64,000 nt of DNA from Owenweeksia sp965214115 (GCA_965214115.1 CBDCAU010000002.1:248001-312000), one strand, 5' to 3'. Numbered from the stretch's first letter, positions 8,632-17,166 are shown. Notes: generated by a model from the sequence alone, not told the origin. Made by a program: numbers and translations.

Positions 8632-10488
8632 TCAAACCCCCTCCCCCACCAAATCCTTCTCCACCCGCAAATTCTCAATGATAAACTCCTGCCGCTTCGG
8701 GGTATTTTTTCCCATATAAAAGGAAAGCAACTGGTCGGTGGTGGCGTCTTTGCCCATCATCACCGGTTCCAGCCGGATGTCTTCGCCGATGAAATGGCTG
8801 AACTCGTCCGGCGAGATTTCGCCCAGCCCCTTGAAACGCGTGATTTCGGCCTTAGCGCCCAGCTTGAGCAGCGCGGCGCGGCGCTCCTCCTCGCTGTAGC
8901 AGTAGATTGTCTCCTTTTTGTTGCGCACGCGGAAGAGCGGCGTCTGCAATATATATAGGTGTCCCTCCTGCACCAGCTCGGGGAAAAATTGCAAGAAAAA
9001 CGTGATGAGCAGCAGCCGGATGTGCATCCCGTCCACGTCGGCGTCCGTGGCGATGACCACTTGGTTGTAGCGCAAATCGTCCAGCCCGTCTTCGATGTTC
9101 AGCGCGGCCTGCAGCAGGTTGAACTCCTCGTTTTCGTACACCACCTTTTTGGTGAGGTTGTAGCAGTTCAGCGGCTTGCCCTTGAGGCTGAATACCGCTT
9201 GGGTATTGACGTCGCGGCTTTTGGTGATGCTGCCGCTGGCCGAGTCGCCCTCGGTGATGAAAAGGGTGGTTTCAAGGTGGCGCTCGTCTTTTTTGTTGGA
9301 AAAATGGACGCGGCAGTCGCGCAGTTTTTTGTTGTGGAGGCTGGCTTTTTTGGCACGGTCGCGCGCCAGTTTTTTGATGCCGCTCAGCTCCTTGCGCTCC
9401 TTTTCGGCGCGCAGTATTTTTTTGTGGATGGCCTCGGCGATTTCCTCGTTTTTGTGGAGGAAATTGTCGAGGTGACGCTTCATAAAATCGTTGATGAAGG
9501 TGCGCACCGTCGGCCCATCCGGCCCCATATCGGTGCTGCCCAGCTTGGTCTTGGTCTGGCTTTCAAATACGGGTTCGATGACTTTGATGGAAACCGCCGC
9601 CACCACGCTCTGGCGGATGTCGCTGGTGTCGAAATTTTTGTTGTAAAAATCGCGCAAGGTCTTGACCAGCGCCTCGCGGAAAGAATTTTGGTGACTGCCG
9701 CCCTGCGTGGTGTGCTGGCCATTCACAAAACTGAAATAGCGCTCGCTCTGGCTCTTTTCGCTGTGGGTCAGCGCCACTTCGATGTCCTCGCCTTTCAGGT
9801 GGATGATGTTGTGCAAAGTGGGCCCGTCCAAGTTGTGGTCGAGCAAATCTTTCAGCCCGTTTTCGGAGATGATTTTTTGGCCGTTGAAAAGCAAGGTCAG
9901 GCCCGGATTCAGGTAGGCGTAATTCCACAGCATCCGCTCCACGTATTCATTTACAAAGCGGTAATTCTTGAAAACCGCGGCATCCGGCTCGAACACGATT
10001 TTGGTGCCTTTGCGGACGGTAGTTTCCACAATATCAGCGTCTTCCGTCAGTTCGCCTTTTTCAAAACTGGCGATTTTGGTCTTGCCGTCGCGCACGCTCT
10101 GCACCATAAACCGGTCGGAAAGCGCGTTCACCGCCTTGGTGCCCACGCCGTTCAGTCCCACCGATTTTTTAAAGGCTTTGGAATCGTATTTCGCGCCGGT
10201 GTTGATTTTGGAAACGCAGTCGATGACCTTGCCCAGCGGGATGCCGCGGCCGTAGTCGCGCACGGTCACCTTGCCGTCGCGGATGGCCACTTCCACGGTC
10301 TTGCCGCAGCCCATCACAAATTCGTCGATGGAATTGTCGATGACCTCTTTCAGTAAAATGTAAATGCCATCGTCGGCCGCGCTGCCGTCGCCCAGCTTGC
10401 CGATGTACATCCCCGGCCGCAGCCGGATGTGCTCCTTCCAGTCCAGCGTGCGGACGTTGTCGTCGGTGTATTCGTTTTGTTGTGCCAT
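8632..10488 (-). CDS. parE: DNA topoisomerase IV subunit B (type IIA ATPase subunit)
   Basis: ATPase/TOPRIM subunit of a type IIA topoisomerase, which decatenates chromosomes. At 618 residues it is the short ParE-like form found in Bacteroidota. GHKL ATPase motifs: KEVIDNSIDEF, VRDYGRGIPLG, and VGLNGVGTKAVNALS. The transducer follows, then the TOPRIM motifs FITEGDSASGSI and IATDADVDGMHIRLLL, and near the C-terminus ITRFKGLGEISPDEF. GyrB and ParE are similar; the length and lack of a GyrB-type insert favour ParE. No subunit A gene follows in this window (the gene upstream on this strand begins beyond 10489 and is unrelated). Confidence 0.9.
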   Translation of the reverse strand: MAQQNEYTDDNVRTLDWKEHIRLRPGMYIGKLGDGSAADDGIYILLKEVIDNSIDEFVMGCGKTVEVAIRDGKVTVRDYGRGIPLGKVIDCVSKINTGAKYDSKAFKKSVGLNGVGTKAVNALSDRFMVQSVRDGKTKIASFEKGELTEDADIVETTVRKGTKIVFEPDAAVFKNYRFVNEYVERMLWNYAYLNPGLTLLFNGQKIISENGLKDLLDHNLDGPTLHNIIHLKGEDIEVALTHSEKSQSERYFSFVNGQHTTQGGSHQNSFREALVKTLRDFYNKNFDTSDIRQSVVAAVSIKVIEPVFESQTKTKLGSTDMGPDGPTVRTFINDFMKRHLDNFLHKNEEIAEAIHKKILRAEKERKELSGIKKLARDRAKKASLHNKKLRDCRVHFSNKKDERHLETTLFITEGDSASGSITKSRDVNTQAVFSLKGKPLNCYNLTKKVVYENEEFNLLQAALNIEDGLDDLRYNQVVIATDADVDGMHIRLLLITFFLQFFPELVQEGHLYILQTPLFRVRNKKETIYCYSEEERRAALLKLGAKAEITRFKGLGEISPDEFSHFIGEDIRLEPVMMGKDATTDQLLSFYMGKNTPKRQEFIIENLRVEKDLVGEGV

Positions 10489-10680
10489 TTGTAAAGAAAA
10501 TGCGGATTTCGCAAAAGGGTAAAAGTAGGGAGAAAGAGAGGGCGCGGAGGCTAAACGCGGCGTAGGTTTTTCACAGGAAATGAACAGGGGAGCAAACGAG
10601 TTCCAGAATATGAAAACTCATTTGCGGAAAAAGAACAGGGAGTATATTTTGATAACTTTGATTCCGGCGGTTGCCTTTTT

Positions 10681-11067
10681 TCACCGCCCGATAGGCTCGT
10701 CAAACTTCACCGCGAAGAGCTTCACTTTTTCACGGTTCAATTGGCAGTCTTGCAAAACTTGGTGTTCCAAGAGTTTTTCCGCCAATAGCTTTTTGGTATA
10801 AATGTAAGATTGCGTGGTGAAGGAAATGCCCTCTTTCACGAACACGATTTCATTGTACAATGCGCCCTTGTGGCGCAGGAATTTAAGAAAAATCACTTCC
10901 TCGCCTTCCAGATTGGAATAGGTAAACACGGTGGGATTGCCTTTGAAACGGAGGCATTCCACGCCATCCACATACATAATTTGCTTTTTAAATTTTACTT
11001 TTTGCGCGTGGACGGGCAGGGCGAAAAGAGCGGCGCAAAGGAGGGAAAAAAAGATGGAAGTTTTCAT
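10681..11067 (-). CDS. exported hypothetical protein (128 aa)
   Basis: Small secreted protein of unknown function. Residues 1-20 (MKTSIFFSLLCAALFALPVHA) are a textbook signal peptide with cleavage after AHA/VHA-Q, which fixes the start at 11067 rather than the longer in-frame ATG at 11172. The mature part contains YVDGVECLRFKGNPTVFTYS and ends KLFAVKFDEPIGR, with no catalytic motif I recognise. It is probably periplasmic. It stands alone; 190 bases separate it from topoisomerase IV B and 326 bases from the divergent gene at 11394. Confidence 0.6.
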   Translation of the reverse strand: MKTSIFFSLLCAALFALPVHAQKVKFKKQIMYVDGVECLRFKGNPTVFTYSNLEGEEVIFLKFLRHKGALYNEIVFVKEGISFTTQSYIYTKKLLAEKLLEHQVLQDCQLNREKVKLFAVKFDEPIGR

Positions 11068-11393
11068 TTGAAAATCGTAAAAGCGATTGCCCAAAATTAA
11101 CGAAAGTAGGGATGCAAGGTTAAACCTAACCGCATTGAATATTTCTCTGCCCGTGCCCAAATCCGGTCTCATAAGAGGCCATTAAAAGGATTAAAAATTC
11201 ACAAGACCATTTTGCATTTTTATGAATTTGGAGCAAATGGTTTATGAGGCCTCGTTTTTAAGAGCAATCGCTAAAATTTGCTGGTGGATGGGTGGTGCTT
11301 TCAAACTTTTGCATAGGTAATCCATAGGAAAAATAGGTGGCTTAATTTTCTACCTTTCGGCTTTTATTTTCCATTCTAAAAAATCCAAATAAA

Positions 11394-12005
11394 ATGCTCC
11401 CATTCGACCAAGAAGATGACGACGAACCCAAATCGTTTGACGAAATCAAAGAAATGCCCGTGTATAAAAAAGGCTGGGAAATCAGCGAGCTGGTGCGCCG
11501 CATTGCCGACACGATGGACGTGGAAATAGCTGAGGGCGAGGAAGATATGGAGAAGGAAGCCTACCGCAGCACCCTCCGCGATATGGTGGGCGACTCGATG
11601 ATCATCTGCGCCAAGATAGCCGGCGCGGAGGGCGGCGATCTTTACGATTTGCGGATGGAAAACGCGGCGATTATCCGCAAGGCGGCGCGCGATGTCATCC
11701 TCGGTGCGCGCGGGCTGGAAATATGGGGCGACCCCGTGGTGGAGCACCTCGACATTCTGCGCCGCGTGGTGGAAGACGAGTTCCGCCCGCTGTTTGCCGA
11801 GTGGGTGCAGAGTTTTGATGTCAACAATTACATTCAAGATACTTGGGGGCTTTTCAACCCGCCGTGGGTAAACTGGGACGACCCCGACCCCGATGCGGAC
11901 ATCCCCTTTGACCCGCAGGAGGCGATTGACGAGATGAATAGGATTGCGGAGGAATTGGAGGAGGAAAAGAAGCGGAAGGAGGATGAAGGGGAAAGTGACG
12001 ATTAG
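11394..12005 (+). CDS. acidic conserved hypothetical protein (203 aa)
   Basis: Soluble, acidic protein of unknown function. The N-terminus is rich in Asp/Glu (MLPFDQEDDDEPKSFDEIKE), the centre is helical (KEAYRSTLRDMVGDSMIICA, NAAIIRKAARDVILGARGLE) and the C-terminus ends in a charged coiled-coil-like tail (RIAEELEEEKKRKEDE). No export signal or membrane segment is present. A TACCTTTC box at 11351 could be its promoter. It could be a four-helix bundle scaffold or regulator, but no family is recognised. Confidence 0.6.
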   Translation: MLPFDQEDDDEPKSFDEIKEMPVYKKGWEISELVRRIADTMDVEIAEGEEDMEKEAYRSTLRDMVGDSMIICAKIAGAEGGDLYDLRMENAAIIRKAARDVILGARGLEIWGDPVVEHLDILRRVVEDEFRPLFAEWVQSFDVNNYIQDTWGLFNPPWVNWDDPDPDADIPFDPQEAIDEMNRIAEELEEEKKRKEDEGESDD

Positions 12006-12050
12006 TTGTCAGTTGGTCGGTTGCCAGTTCTCAGTTGGTTAGTTGTCAGT
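12003..12050. repeat. low-complexity GTTGTCAGTTGGT-type intergenic repeat
   Basis: Imperfect copies of a 10-14 base unit of the form AGTTGTCAGTTGGT directly after the gene at 11394. A very similar stretch lies at 63838-63875. It is probably a slippage-derived intergenic repeat. Confidence 0.55.
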
Positions 12051-12192
12051 TTTCGCGCAGGGCTTTTGCTTCGGCATCGATTTCTTCCATCGTCATTTTG
12101 GATAGGCCGTGTTTTTCGGCCAGTTGCACGGTTTTTTCGTGAAGTTTTACAAATCTTCGCTTTCCAATTTTGCTAAGAATTTTTGAAAGCAT
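12046..12192 (-). CDS. 48-residue antitoxin-like protein, C-terminal copy of the 13206 gene
   Basis: Small open frame (48 codons plus stop). Its second half, KTVQLAEKHGLSKMTMEEID, closely matches the C-terminal part of the antitoxin at 13206 (KSVQLAEECGLSEMTMEEID), while the N-terminal DNA-binding part is replaced by a basic stretch (MLSKILSKIGKRRFV). It is either a truncated antitoxin remnant or a degenerate gene with a new start. It lies at the 3' end of the minus-strand toxin-antitoxin cluster and its toxin is absent. The similarity is seen directly; loss of function is inferred. Confidence 0.5.
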   Translation of the reverse strand: MLSKILSKIGKRRFVKLHEKTVQLAEKHGLSKMTMEEIDAEAKALREN

Positions 12193-12220
12193 TTTTGAAT
12201 CAAAAAGTTGTATTTTTTTA

Positions 12221-12781
12221 TTACACCAAAGAGAAATCCTTATCGTTCAATTTTACCTTTGGTTTATTCAGTTTTTGGAGAGAATTTTCTAATTTTTTTC
12301 GTTCCGAGTCCGGCAAAAAAGTAGGGATTAAAGTTGAGAGATTTATTTTAAAAAGACGGTGAATGAGAACCAAATCTTTTAAAGAAAACGGCACGATGCC
12401 ATTCATCAATTCGGAGATGTAAGATTTGCTGTTATGACCGAGTAGAATGCCAAACTCCTGTTGATTCAGACCGCGTTTTTTCAGTTCTGAAAGAATTTTT
12501 TGCTTTCTTTTTTCTATAAAAATTCTTTCGCTTTCTACGATGGCTTCGGCTCGGTCGCTTTCCTCTACTTTTTGGTCGCTTATTTCAGCATCTAATGTCC
12601 AGTTTTTTTGTTCGTAATCGTAGATTAAATCCCGTAATTTTTTTCGCTTTGTTTTTAATTCGGGAATATCATCCCCCAATAAGCGTAATTTACGGTCGGC
12701 TATTGAGGCGCGTTCGAGTTCCACTTCGTTCAAGATTTCACCCCTCATTAATAAAATATTAATGTCAAACTGAGCCATCAT
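12221..12781 (-). CDS. helix-turn-helix regulator with N-terminal coiled coil (186 aa)
   Basis: Predicted transcriptional regulator or antitoxin. Residues 1-95 look like a long coiled coil (LRLLGDDIPELKTKRKKLRD), then an XRE-type helix-turn-helix at residues 105-145 (LKKRGLNQQEFGILLGHNSK, SYISELMNGIVPFSLKDLVL). A basic tail follows. The gene starts 18 bases after the stop of the PIN toxin gene on the same strand and ends 28 bases before the 48-residue antitoxin-like frame, so it belongs to this toxin-antitoxin cluster. Whether it has its own partner is unclear. Confidence 0.65.
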   Translation of the reverse strand: MMAQFDINILLMRGEILNEVELERASIADRKLRLLGDDIPELKTKRKKLRDLIYDYEQKNWTLDAEISDQKVEESDRAEAIVESERIFIEKRKQKILSELKKRGLNQQEFGILLGHNSKSYISELMNGIVPFSLKDLVLIHRLFKINLSTLIPTFLPDSERKKLENSLQKLNKPKVKLNDKDFSLV

Positions 12782-12799
12782 TTTTTGATATAATTTGAT

Positions 12800-13225
12800 T
12801 CAATTCATTTTCAAAAAATAATCCTCCCAAAACTGTTTGGGCGTTACGATTTTGGTGGATTTGTATTCCGAAAAGGTGAAATCGTTGGTATTTCCCGTGA
12901 TTAAAAAATCGGCCCGGCAGGCTTCGGCGAGTTCTAAGAATTTGTTGTCGCTCGCATCTTTGATAATTGTCAAAGTGGTAAAAGGCTGATAATAAATGGC
13001 TACAACATCAATATCCCGCAAAAGCGAATCCGCATTTTTCGAGAAATTCTCAAACTTTAGAAATCGTTCTCTGTGCAGGACTTCATCATATTCCTCCCAA
13101 ACTTCTGCGGAGATGCAAAACTGGAAAATGCGATTTAGCAGAACTGATTTTACGACCCTGTGGGGATAGCCCTTTCCGATAAGCGAAGAGACCAACACAT
13201 TGGTGTCAATGACCACTTTTTGCAT
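12800..13225 (-). CDS. PIN-domain toxin (VapC-like RNase)
   Basis: Putative toxin of the PIN nuclease family (141 residues), expected to cleave RNA with Mg2+. The first acidic residue is in VVIDTNVLVSSLIGKGYPHR. Others follow at VWEEYDEVLHRE, KDASDNKFLELAEACRADFL (D-x-D/N-K-F-L-E motif) and LITGNTNDF. The pattern matches the long PIN toxins annotated as putative toxin-antitoxin PIN family rather than classical VapC. Its start overlaps the end of the antitoxin gene by 20 bases, the usual coupled arrangement. Confidence 0.85.
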   Translation of the reverse strand: MQKVVIDTNVLVSSLIGKGYPHRVVKSVLLNRIFQFCISAEVWEEYDEVLHRERFLKFENFSKNADSLLRDIDVVAIYYQPFTTLTIIKDASDNKFLELAEACRADFLITGNTNDFTFSEYKSTKIVTPKQFWEDYFLKMN

Positions 13226-13439
13226 TGGCTCTGACAGCTTTTACTTCGGCATCGATTTCTTCCATTGTCATTTCCGAAAGACCACATTCTTCGGCCAGCT
13301 GTACAGATTTTTCCAAACGCCGGACGAGCATTTGGCGGCTCATAAAATCAAGCAATTCTGAAAAGGAGAGCGATTCCGATTCGAAGCCGAATTTTTCAAA
13401 TTCCAAATTGGATATGGAAACGTTTAGTGTGCGCATCAT
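13206..13439 (-). CDS. antitoxin partner of the PIN toxin (77 aa)
   Basis: Small antitoxin-like protein upstream of and overlapping the PIN toxin gene by 20 bases. The N-terminus TLNVSISNLEFEKFGFESES followed by LSFSELLDFMSRQMLVRRLE suggests a ribbon-helix-helix-like DNA-binding part, and the C-terminus KSVQLAEECGLSEMTMEEID is the part that would wrap the toxin. Two adjacent ATG codons at 13439 and 13436 could serve as start. The C-terminal segment recurs in the small gene at 12046. Confidence 0.72.
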   Translation of the reverse strand: MMRTLNVSISNLEFEKFGFESESLSFSELLDFMSRQMLVRRLEKSVQLAEECGLSEMTMEEIDAEVKAVRANAKSGH

Positions 13440-13503
13440 AAAATTTTAGAATATCAAAGGTAATTTTTCCGAGCCACGTTCCAAAATGGGGGGTAACCCG
13501 AAT

Positions 13504-13629
13504 TCAAAACCACCGCAAAATCTCAGGATAAATATCTTCCATAACCTCCCGCGTGGCGGGTTTTTGGCCTGACTCCAGTTGAGAATTCAGAGAAAATCCA
13601 ATCCACTTTGGAAATAAAATGGCAAACAT
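13504..13629 (-). pseudogene. 41-codon frame, probable gene fragment upstream of the PIN locus
   Basis: In the otherwise empty stretch 13440-13776 the minus strand holds an intact 41-residue frame, beginning MFAILFPKWIGFSLNSQLES and ending in DIYPEILRWF. The composition looks protein-like (Trp, Pro, aromatic residues), but no family is recognised and it is too short for a domain. A GC-rich hairpin (CCCGC-GTG-GCGGG) lies inside it at 13548-13560. It may be the tail of a decayed gene. Confidence 0.25.
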
Positions 13630-13776
13630 TTCATCCCACCACTATTGCATTTTAGAATATTCAATACGTAAAGAGCTTAGTGTCTGTATATTTTATTCTC
13701 ATAAAAATATGAGAATGCTGTGAACATAATTTCTCCTTTGGGAGTTTTCTCTTCTCACTTTAAAAATTCTAATACA

Positions 13777-13962
13777 ATGGACGATTTAAGAGTAAAAGGA
13801 AAATGGAACGAGGTAAAAGGCAAGATGAAGAAGAAATATGCCGACCTCACGGACGATGACCTCCAGTATGCTGAGGGCAAAGAAGACGAAATGCTGGGCA
13901 AGCTCCAGCAGAAAACGGGTAAAACCAAGGACGAGCTGCGCGCGGAGATGAACGATATGTAA
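13777..13962 (+). CDS. CsbD family stress protein
   Basis: Small soluble protein of 61 residues of the CsbD/YjbJ family, induced by general stress in many bacteria; the biochemical role is unknown. The family signature is the repeated charged pattern RVKGKWNEVKGKMKKKYADL followed by LTDDDLQYAEGKEDEMLGKL. The ATG at 13777 gives the usual MDDLRVKGKW start; a longer in-frame ATG at 13720 lies in the leader. It is followed after 21 bases by a lipocalin gene, also linked to stress, so the two may form one transcript. Confidence 0.9.
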   Translation: MDDLRVKGKWNEVKGKMKKKYADLTDDDLQYAEGKEDEMLGKLQQKTGKTKDELRAEMNDM

Positions 13963-13983
13963 ACCGCCGCGTTTTTGGCTTTT

Positions 13984-14523
13984 ATGAAAAAGACCATTTT
14001 GATATCAATGATAGGGCTGGCAACGGCCCTTTCTTGTGCGCCAAAACGTGAATTGGCCACGGTGGACAGCGTGATTTTGAAAGAATACGCCGGCAAATGG
14101 TACGACATTGCCCATTTGCCGCAAAAATTCCAAAGCGACTGCAAATGCGTGACCGCCGAATATTCGCAGGTGAAAGATTATGTGAAAGTGGTGAATACCT
14201 GTGTGAACGAGGAAACTGGCAAGGTGGACAAGGTGGACGGCAAGGCGTTCCCCGTCGAAGGGACGGCCAACTCCAAGCTGAAAGTGCAGTTTTTTTGGCC
14301 TTTTAAAGGAGATTATCAAATCATCGCCTTGGAAAAAAATTACCAATATGCAATGGTGGGCAGCCCCGACCGCGAGGCATTGTGGATCATTGCCCGCAGT
14401 CCGCAGCCCGCAGCTTGGATTTTGAAGGAATACTTGAATAAAGCGGAGGAGCTGGGATTCGATACTTCTCAAGTGGTTTATACCGACCAAAGTTGCGATG
14501 CTCAACCGATCGAAAAAGAATGA
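13984..14523 (+). CDS. blc: lipocalin family lipoprotein (Blc-like)
   Basis: Bacterial lipocalin of 179 residues, an outer-membrane lipoprotein that binds lipids or lysophospholipids during envelope stress. Residues 1-19 form a lipoprotein signal (MIGLATALSCAP, lipidated Cys at about residue 19). The lipocalin signature is in YAGKWYDIAHLPQKFQSDCK (G-x-W), and the C-terminal YAMVGSPDREALWIIARSPQ matches Blc proteins. The ATG at 13984 is used because it begins the signal peptide. It sits between CsbD and topoisomerase IB on the same strand. Confidence 0.88.
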   Translation: MKKTILISMIGLATALSCAPKRELATVDSVILKEYAGKWYDIAHLPQKFQSDCKCVTAEYSQVKDYVKVVNTCVNEETGKVDKVDGKAFPVEGTANSKLKVQFFWPFKGDYQIIALEKNYQYAMVGSPDREALWIIARSPQPAAWILKEYLNKAEELGFDTSQVVYTDQSCDAQPIEKE

Positions 14524-14534
14524 TTTAAAATAAA

Positions 14535-15545
14535 ATGAGCGAGGTTGAAATTCCATCCCACCTGCGCCGCGTGGATACGGAGAACTTTGAGATCAGCCGC
14601 CAAAAACACGGCAAGGGCTACCAATATTTCCGAGGCGAGGAAAAGATTTCCGAAGAAAACCAACTGAACCTTTTGCGGGAAATCCCCGTGCCGGACACTT
14701 GGACGGAAGTGACGCTGGCCAGCCGACCCAACTCGCACATTCTCGCGCGCGGCTACGACGGCAGCGGCAAGTTGCAATACTTATATCACCCCGATTATAC
14801 CGACTTTCGGAATCTTGCCAAGTTTGACGATTTGATCGAGTTTGGAAAAAGCTTGCCGCGCCTGCGCCGCCGTTTGCGCCAAGATCTGAAATCGCCGCAG
14901 TGGAATCGCCAAAAGCTGCTGGCGCTGATGGTTAAGATTTTGGATAAATACCATCTGCGAATCGGGAGTAAAAAAAACGCCAAGGCGCGCAAATCGTACG
15001 GACTGACCACGCTCCGCAAGAAACATTTCCACGAGGAAGAAGATCACGTTTATTTTGAATACCAAGGCAAAAGCGGCCAAACGAGGCACGTGGATTTGAC
15101 CGATTCGTATCTGATAGAAATGATGGACGAAATCGCGGAATTTCCCGGCTGGGAGTTGTTTTCGTTTTCCAATGGCGGTGAAAAAATATCGGCCAGCAGC
15201 GGCGCGGTGAATGATTACATCCGCCAGATCAGCGGCGGTGATTTTTCGGCGCGCGACTTCCGCACTTGGGCGGGCACGGTGTTGAGCGTCAAATATTTAG
15301 CGGAAGCGAAAAAGGAAGTGGCCAAAAACCCGCGCCGCAAGCTGGGCAGCATCTTGGTGGATTTGGTAAGCGACCGTTTGGGAAATACGTCCGCCATTTG
15401 CCGCGATTATTACATCCATCCCACCGTATTGGAAAAAGTGATTGCTGAGGATTTTGACCCAAAGCCTTGCGACCCTAAATTCCTGAAAAACAATCTCTAC
15501 CGAAAACACGAATGCCGCGCCTTGGAGATTTTGTCAAAAAAATAA
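14535..15545 (+). CDS. DNA topoisomerase IB (poxvirus/eukaryote-like)
   Basis: Type IB topoisomerase of 336 residues, which relaxes supercoils through a 3'-phosphotyrosyl link. Catalytic features in order: the Arg/Lys region RIGSKKNAKARKSYGLTTL, the conserved FSARDFRTWAGTVLS (second active-site Arg) and NTSAICRDYYIHPTV, where the Tyr directly before IHP is the nucleophile. Length and motifs match the bacterial homologues of vaccinia topoisomerase. It starts 11 bases after the lipocalin stop. Confidence 0.92.
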   Translation: MSEVEIPSHLRRVDTENFEISRQKHGKGYQYFRGEEKISEENQLNLLREIPVPDTWTEVTLASRPNSHILARGYDGSGKLQYLYHPDYTDFRNLAKFDDLIEFGKSLPRLRRRLRQDLKSPQWNRQKLLALMVKILDKYHLRIGSKKNAKARKSYGLTTLRKKHFHEEEDHVYFEYQGKSGQTRHVDLTDSYLIEMMDEIAEFPGWELFSFSNGGEKISASSGAVNDYIRQISGGDFSARDFRTWAGTVLSVKYLAEAKKEVAKNPRRKLGSILVDLVSDRLGNTSAICRDYYIHPTVLEKVIAEDFDPKPCDPKFLKNNLYRKHECRALEILSKK

Positions 15546-15566
15546 AAACGTCCGCGCCACCGCTTG

Positions 15567-15578
15567 TACTTTCGCGCC
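15567..15578 (+). promoter_or_regulatory. leaderless-type promoter of nhaA
   Basis: TACTTT is followed after exactly six bases (CGCGCC) by the GTG start of nhaA. The same geometry occurs at three other genes in the window, which suggests the transcript begins at the start codon. Confidence 0.45.
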
Positions 15579-16904
15579 GTGAGCAGTTTTCAGCAACCCA
15601 TTGATTATTTAAAACGTCCCGTGAACCGGCTCGTGGCCAACGAGGCGGCCATCGGGATTTTACTTTTCATCGCCGCCGCCGCTGCTATGGTGGTGGCCAA
15701 CAGCAGTTGGGGCGCGGAGTGGTACCACGATTTTTGGTACAAAGAAATCACCGTGGCCATCGACAAGGGCGAGGTGAAACTCAATTTCCACCAACTGGTG
15801 AACGACGGGCTGATGGCGATTTTCTTCTTTTTGGTGGGCTTGGAAATGAAACGCGAATTCTTGGCTGGCGAGCTGAACACCTTCCGCAAGGCGGCGATGC
15901 CCGTGGCGGCGGCCATCGGCGGGATGGTGGTGCCGGCACTGGTTTACCTCGCGCTGAACGATGGCGAAAAGGCGGCCGGCTGGGGCATCCCGATGGCCAC
16001 GGACATCGCCTTCGCGCTCGGCCTCATTAATATCGTACGGAAACGGATTGCACCGTCCATTAAAGTTTTCGTCACCTCGCTGGCGGTGGTGGACGACATC
16101 GGCGCGGTGCTGGTCATCGCCATTTTTTATACGTCCGGCTTGGATTGGGGGCAGCTCGCCTTGGCCGGCGGGGCGCTCGCCTTTTTGGGGATCGCCAACT
16201 GGATGGGCGTCCGCAGCACCTTTTTCTACAGTTTCATCGGCATCACTTTGATTTGGGTTTTCTTCTTTTATAGTGGGATGCACCCTACGATTGCGGGCAT
16301 TTTGTTAGCCTTCACCATCCCTGCCACGGTGCGCCTCGGCAAGGAGGGTTTTTCCGAAAAGATGCAGGATTTGATGCAAAAATATTTGAAACTGGACAGC
16401 AAAGAAGTGCAGATGAACACCCTTGAGGAAGAGCGCGTGTTGCAAGGGATGGCGCGCGCCGACCGAGCGGCGCGTACCCCGCTCCAACAATTGGAGCACA
16501 CGCTGCACCCCTTCGTTTATTTTGTGATTTTGCCCATCTTCGCTTTCGCCAACGCGGGCCTCAAAATCGAATCCGGTTTCGTGGAAATGCTCTTCGGCAG
16601 TATCGGGCTGGGGATTTTGCTGGGATTGCTGGTGGGCAAGATTGTGGGCATCAACCTGATGGCGTGGCTGATGGTAAAGCTGGGCATTGCCGATTTGCCG
16701 GCGGGCAGCAACTGGATGCAGATTTTCGGCGCCAGCATCTTGGCGGCCATCGGTTTTACGATGTCGCTCTTCATCGCCGAGCTGGCCTTCACCAACCACG
16801 ACTACGCCGATGCCGCAAAAGCCGCGATTTTGGTGGCCTCGGTGATTGCGGGGGTTGGTGGTTTGTTGGTGATTCGGTTTGGGAATAAAAAGGCGGAGGG
16901 GTGA
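15579..16904 (+). CDS. nhaA: Na+/H+ antiporter NhaA
   Basis: Inner-membrane antiporter of 441 residues that exports Na+ in exchange for H+ and sets pH/salt homeostasis. Characteristic segments are GLEMKREFLAGEL, MATDIAFALGLINIV and AVVDDIGAVLVIAIFYTSGL, which carries the two adjacent Asp residues of the ion site. About twelve hydrophobic helices are visible. A roughly 55-residue insertion between helices (ending LQQLEHTLHPFVYFVILPIF) is seen in many Bacteroidota members. I take the GTG at 15579 because it fits the promoter geometry; a TTG at 15564 would add five residues. Confidence 0.9.
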   Translation: MSSFQQPIDYLKRPVNRLVANEAAIGILLFIAAAAAMVVANSSWGAEWYHDFWYKEITVAIDKGEVKLNFHQLVNDGLMAIFFFLVGLEMKREFLAGELNTFRKAAMPVAAAIGGMVVPALVYLALNDGEKAAGWGIPMATDIAFALGLINIVRKRIAPSIKVFVTSLAVVDDIGAVLVIAIFYTSGLDWGQLALAGGALAFLGIANWMGVRSTFFYSFIGITLIWVFFFYSGMHPTIAGILLAFTIPATVRLGKEGFSEKMQDLMQKYLKLDSKEVQMNTLEEERVLQGMARADRAARTPLQQLEHTLHPFVYFVILPIFAFANAGLKIESGFVEMLFGSIGLGILLGLLVGKIVGINLMAWLMVKLGIADLPAGSNWMQIFGASILAAIGFTMSLFIAELAFTNHDYADAAKAAILVASVIAGVGGLLVIRFGNKKAEG

Positions 16905-16960
16905 GGGATTTACTTTCCCATTTATCATAGATAAATCTCAAATTTTGCACCCTTTCAATG

Positions 16961-17052
16961 GATAAGAAAACGTGGTTTTCTTTGCAAAGGAATGCCATCG
17001 TGATAAGAAAATCCATTTTTCTTTACAACCCAAATGGAACGTGATAAGAAAA
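16961..17052 (+). repeat. 41-bp spaced GATAAGAAAA repeats in the nhaA-rpn gap
   Basis: GATAAGAAAA occurs at 16961, 17002 and 17043, exactly 41 bases apart, and the intervening bases are partly conserved (CTTTnCAA, then CGT before the next copy). The third copy also pairs with TCTTATCA at 17061-17068 as an 8-bp hairpin. This is a degenerate minisatellite of unknown role. A 27-codon frame (17087-17170) follows and is not supported as a gene. Confidence 0.6.
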
Positions 17053-17166
17053 TCGCAAAATCTTATCAAAGGAATTCTGGCTTCAAATGGAAACCACTAC
17101 CAAAAAGTCTACGCCTTGGATGAAAAACTTGGCTAAAAATAAAAAAGCGGGAGAACTTACTGAAAA

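Noticed and set aside
8959..10356. Long frame of 465 codons on the + strand
   Set aside because: It is antisense to topoisomerase IV B, which has all family motifs; the frame is a by-product of GC-rich codon use.
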